A DNA stretch of 5,509 bases. Origin: Candidatus Symbiobacter sp. (GTDB taxonomy: Bacteria; Pseudomonadota; Alphaproteobacteria; Elsterales; Elsteraceae). This document shows, piece by piece, positions 4,159-5,509 of the stretch. The stretch spans positions 1-5,509 of the forward strand of contig JASGCR010000158.1 in assembly GCA_030054015.1 (NCBI GenBank). Reading direction: 5' to 3'. Made by a program: the position numbers and the translations under genes. The notes below the pieces were generated by a model. The model was not told where the DNA came from and searched no databases. It worked only from the letters and a program-made list of their open reading frames with translations. Each line of letters starts with the position of its first letter. The first letter of the stretch is position 1.

Positions 4159-5340
4159 ATGAACCGGAACGACATCGTGCAAAAATTAAAATGGTCGGCG
4201 AGCGTCGCCTCGTGCGCCATTTTGATCTCGGCGAATTTGATGAGCGTGGCCCTGGCCGCGCCCATGACCAAAATCGGCAAGGGTGAGGGGCAAGTCAATA
4301 TTGTCGCCTGGGCCGGCTATATTGAACGCGGCGAAACGGATAAAAATTACGACTGGGTGACCGGCTTTGAAAAAGACACCGGCTGCAAAGTCACCGTCAA
4401 AACCGCCGCCACTTCGGATGAAATGGTTACCTTAATGAATCAAGGTGGCTTTGATTTGGTGACGGCATCGGGCGATGCCTCGAACCGCTTGATCGCGGGC
4501 GGCAAAGTGCAACCCGTGAACCTGGACCTTATCCCCAACGCCAAATTGGTCGATAAACGCTTGCAAAATGCCCCCTGGTATACGGTGGGCAATAATGTTT
4601 ATGGCGTACCCTATCAATGGGGTTGGAACGTGTTGATGTACAACACCAAAGTGTTCGGCAACAAAGCCCCCGACAGCTGGTCGGTGGTGTTTGAAGAACA
4701 AAATTTGCCCGATGGCAAATCCAATAAAGGCCGTGTCCAGGCCTATGACGGGCCGATTTACATTGCCGATGCCGCTTTGTATTTAATGACCAAAAATCCC
4801 GGCCTTGGCATTAAAAACCCCTATGAACTGAACCAAACGCAATATGATGCGGCGATTGCTTTGTTGAAACAACAACGCAAATTGGTCGGGCGTTATTGGC
4901 ATGATGCGACGGTACAAGTCGAAGATTTCACCAATGAAGGCGTGGTTGCCTCAGGTTCCTGGTCATTTCAAGCCAATAGTTTGACCGGCAACAAAGTCCC
5001 GGTAGCGATTGTGGTTCCCAAAGAGGGTGCCACCGGCTGGGCCGATACCACCATGCTGCACAGCAAAGCCAAAAACCCCAATTGTGCCTATATGTGGATG
5101 AATCACTCGCTTCAACCCAAGGTGCAAATGGACGTGTCGGAATGGTTTGGCTCGGTGCCAGCCACCCCCGCCGCCTGTGACGGTGACCGCAAACAAGTTT
5201 GCGTCAATCAAGGCCTGAACGATTTCAATAAGATTTGGTTCTGGCGTACCTCGACCAAGGAATGCAAAACGCAAAATAATGCTTGCGTTCCCTATTCCAA
5301 ATGGGTCGATGACTATATTGCCATTTTGGGCAAGAATTAG
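4159..5340 (+). CDS. ydcS: YdcS-like periplasmic substrate-binding protein of an ABC transporter
   Basis: Secreted solute-binding protein, 393 residues, very close to E. coli YdcS (381), the binding protein of the ydcSTUV putative spermidine/putrescine-type transporter. The N-terminus is a Sec signal: basic start, hydrophobic stretch about 20-32, and a likely cut after ALA (31-33). Matching blocks are IVAWAGYIERGETDKNYDWV (48-67), VKTAATSDEM (80-89), FDLVTASGDAS (98-108), the PYQWG and LMYNTK pair (151-164), EQNLPDGKSNKGRVQAYDGP (180-199), YWHDATVQVEDF (246-257), NEGVVASGSW (259-268) and GWADTTMLHSKAK (293-305). The mature chain has six cysteines (76, 309, 340, 348, 369, 376). From memory of YdcS the first four are shared and the last pair is extra, so a third disulfide is possible. 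E. coli YdcS has also been reported to have polyhydroxybutyrate synthase activity; nothing here tests that. The ligand is probably a polyamine-like compound, by homology only. The permease and ATPase genes are not in view and may lie beyond the right edge. Confidence 0.93.
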   Translation: MNRNDIVQKLKWSASVASCAILISANLMSVALAAPMTKIGKGEGQVNIVAWAGYIERGETDKNYDWVTGFEKDTGCKVTVKTAATSDEMVTLMNQGGFDLVTASGDASNRLIAGGKVQPVNLDLIPNAKLVDKRLQNAPWYTVGNNVYGVPYQWGWNVLMYNTKVFGNKAPDSWSVVFEEQNLPDGKSNKGRVQAYDGPIYIADAALYLMTKNPGLGIKNPYELNQTQYDAAIALLKQQRKLVGRYWHDATVQVEDFTNEGVVASGSWSFQANSLTGNKVPVAIVVPKEGATGWADTTMLHSKAKNPNCAYMWMNHSLQPKVQMDVSEWFGSVPATPAACDGDRKQVCVNQGLNDFNKIWFWRTSTKECKTQNNACVPYSKWVDDYIAILGKN

Positions 5341-5402
5341 TGTCGATTCGCTGTACGGGTTATCTTAAGGATGGTCTGAATAAGTGCGGCAAATAATTCT
5401 GA

Positions 5403-5428
5403 CCTCCCCTTCCCGTAGGGAGGGGAGG
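5403..5428. repeat. G+C-rich palindrome after ydcS
   Basis: CCTCCCCTTCCC (5403-5414), a GTA loop, and GGGAGGGGAGG (5418-5428) pair with one bulged base. No T-run follows, so it is not a classical terminator. The form is typical of dispersed REP-type intergenic elements. It is the first of a cluster of palindromes reaching the window end. Confidence 0.65.
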
Positions 5429-5430
5429 AT

Positions 5431-5464
5431 AGTCGAGCTTGCTAGCTTGCTGGCTAGCGAGACT
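5431..5464. repeat. Tandem octamer and imperfect hairpin
   Basis: The octamer AGCTTGCT occurs twice back to back (5436-5451). GCTAGC occurs at 5441-5446 and 5453-5458, and the outer AGTC (5431-5434) and GACT (5461-5464) can pair. This gives an imperfect hairpin between the two stronger palindromes and makes the segment look like part of one composite repeat element. Confidence 0.5.
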
Positions 5465-5508
5465 TGGTGGGGTTGGGCTTGTCGATTTAAAGAACCAACC
5501 CCACCAAG
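5463..5508. repeat. Perfect 14-bp inverted repeat at the window edge
   Basis: CTTGGTGGGGTTGG (5463-5476) and CCAACCCCACCAAG (5495-5508) are exact reverse complements around an 18-base A+T-rich centre. No coding frame runs through it. With the preceding palindromes it is likely one REP or small MITE-like element located between ydcS and whatever follows. The window ends one base after it, so its full extent is unknown. Confidence 0.7.
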
Positions 5509-5509
5509 A

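Noticed and set aside
4204..4215. VASC at residues 16-19 of the YdcS-like protein as a lipobox
   Set aside because: The hydrophobic stretch before the cysteine is too short and continues well beyond it to an ordinary ALA cleavage site, which fits a soluble periplasmic protein.
5341..5509. CRISPR array or attachment site at the right end
   Set aside because: There are inverted repeats and a tandem octamer, but no regularly spaced repeats with unique spacers, and no tRNA or integrase.

Overview
The window carries four intact protein functions on about 5.5 kb. Together they suggest a proteobacterium, most likely an alphaproteobacterium. The metabolic proteins are close relatives of enterobacterial Kbl, Tdh and YdcS, the base composition is moderate, and the intergenic repeats are G+C-rich palindromes. 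The lineage call is an inference from protein style, not from a marker gene.

Left third (about 184-1654, minus strand): two tandem, same-direction copies of a small toxin-antitoxin operon. Each has a consensus-like promoter, a RelE/HigB-like toxin gene first, and a short antitoxin-like gene whose start overlaps the end of the toxin gene. The toxin cores are about 92% identical. The toxin tails and the antitoxins are much more divergent. Both antitoxin-like proteins keep the segment that precedes the helix-turn-helix in HigA-like antitoxins, but they end in a short basic tail with no recognisable helix-turn-helix. This is the most unusual system in the window.

Middle (1726-3980, plus strand): kbl-tdh, the threonine-to-glycine operon. 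Tdh oxidises L-threonine to 2-amino-3-ketobutyrate, and Kbl cleaves this with CoA to glycine and acetyl-CoA. The order and tight spacing are the same as in E. coli. This Tdh has lost all four cysteines of the structural zinc site while keeping its length and its catalytic-zinc residues. A hairpin terminator closes the operon.

Right third (4159-5340, plus strand): a secreted ABC-transporter binding protein very similar to E. coli YdcS, the binding protein of the ydcSTUV putative polyamine transporter. It has its own leader with a candidate promoter and a palindrome. The permease and ATPase genes are not in the window and could follow. After it, 5403-5508 is a cluster of palindromes that looks like a dispersed REP-type element and runs to the window edge.

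The first 183 bases hold no gene that I can support.
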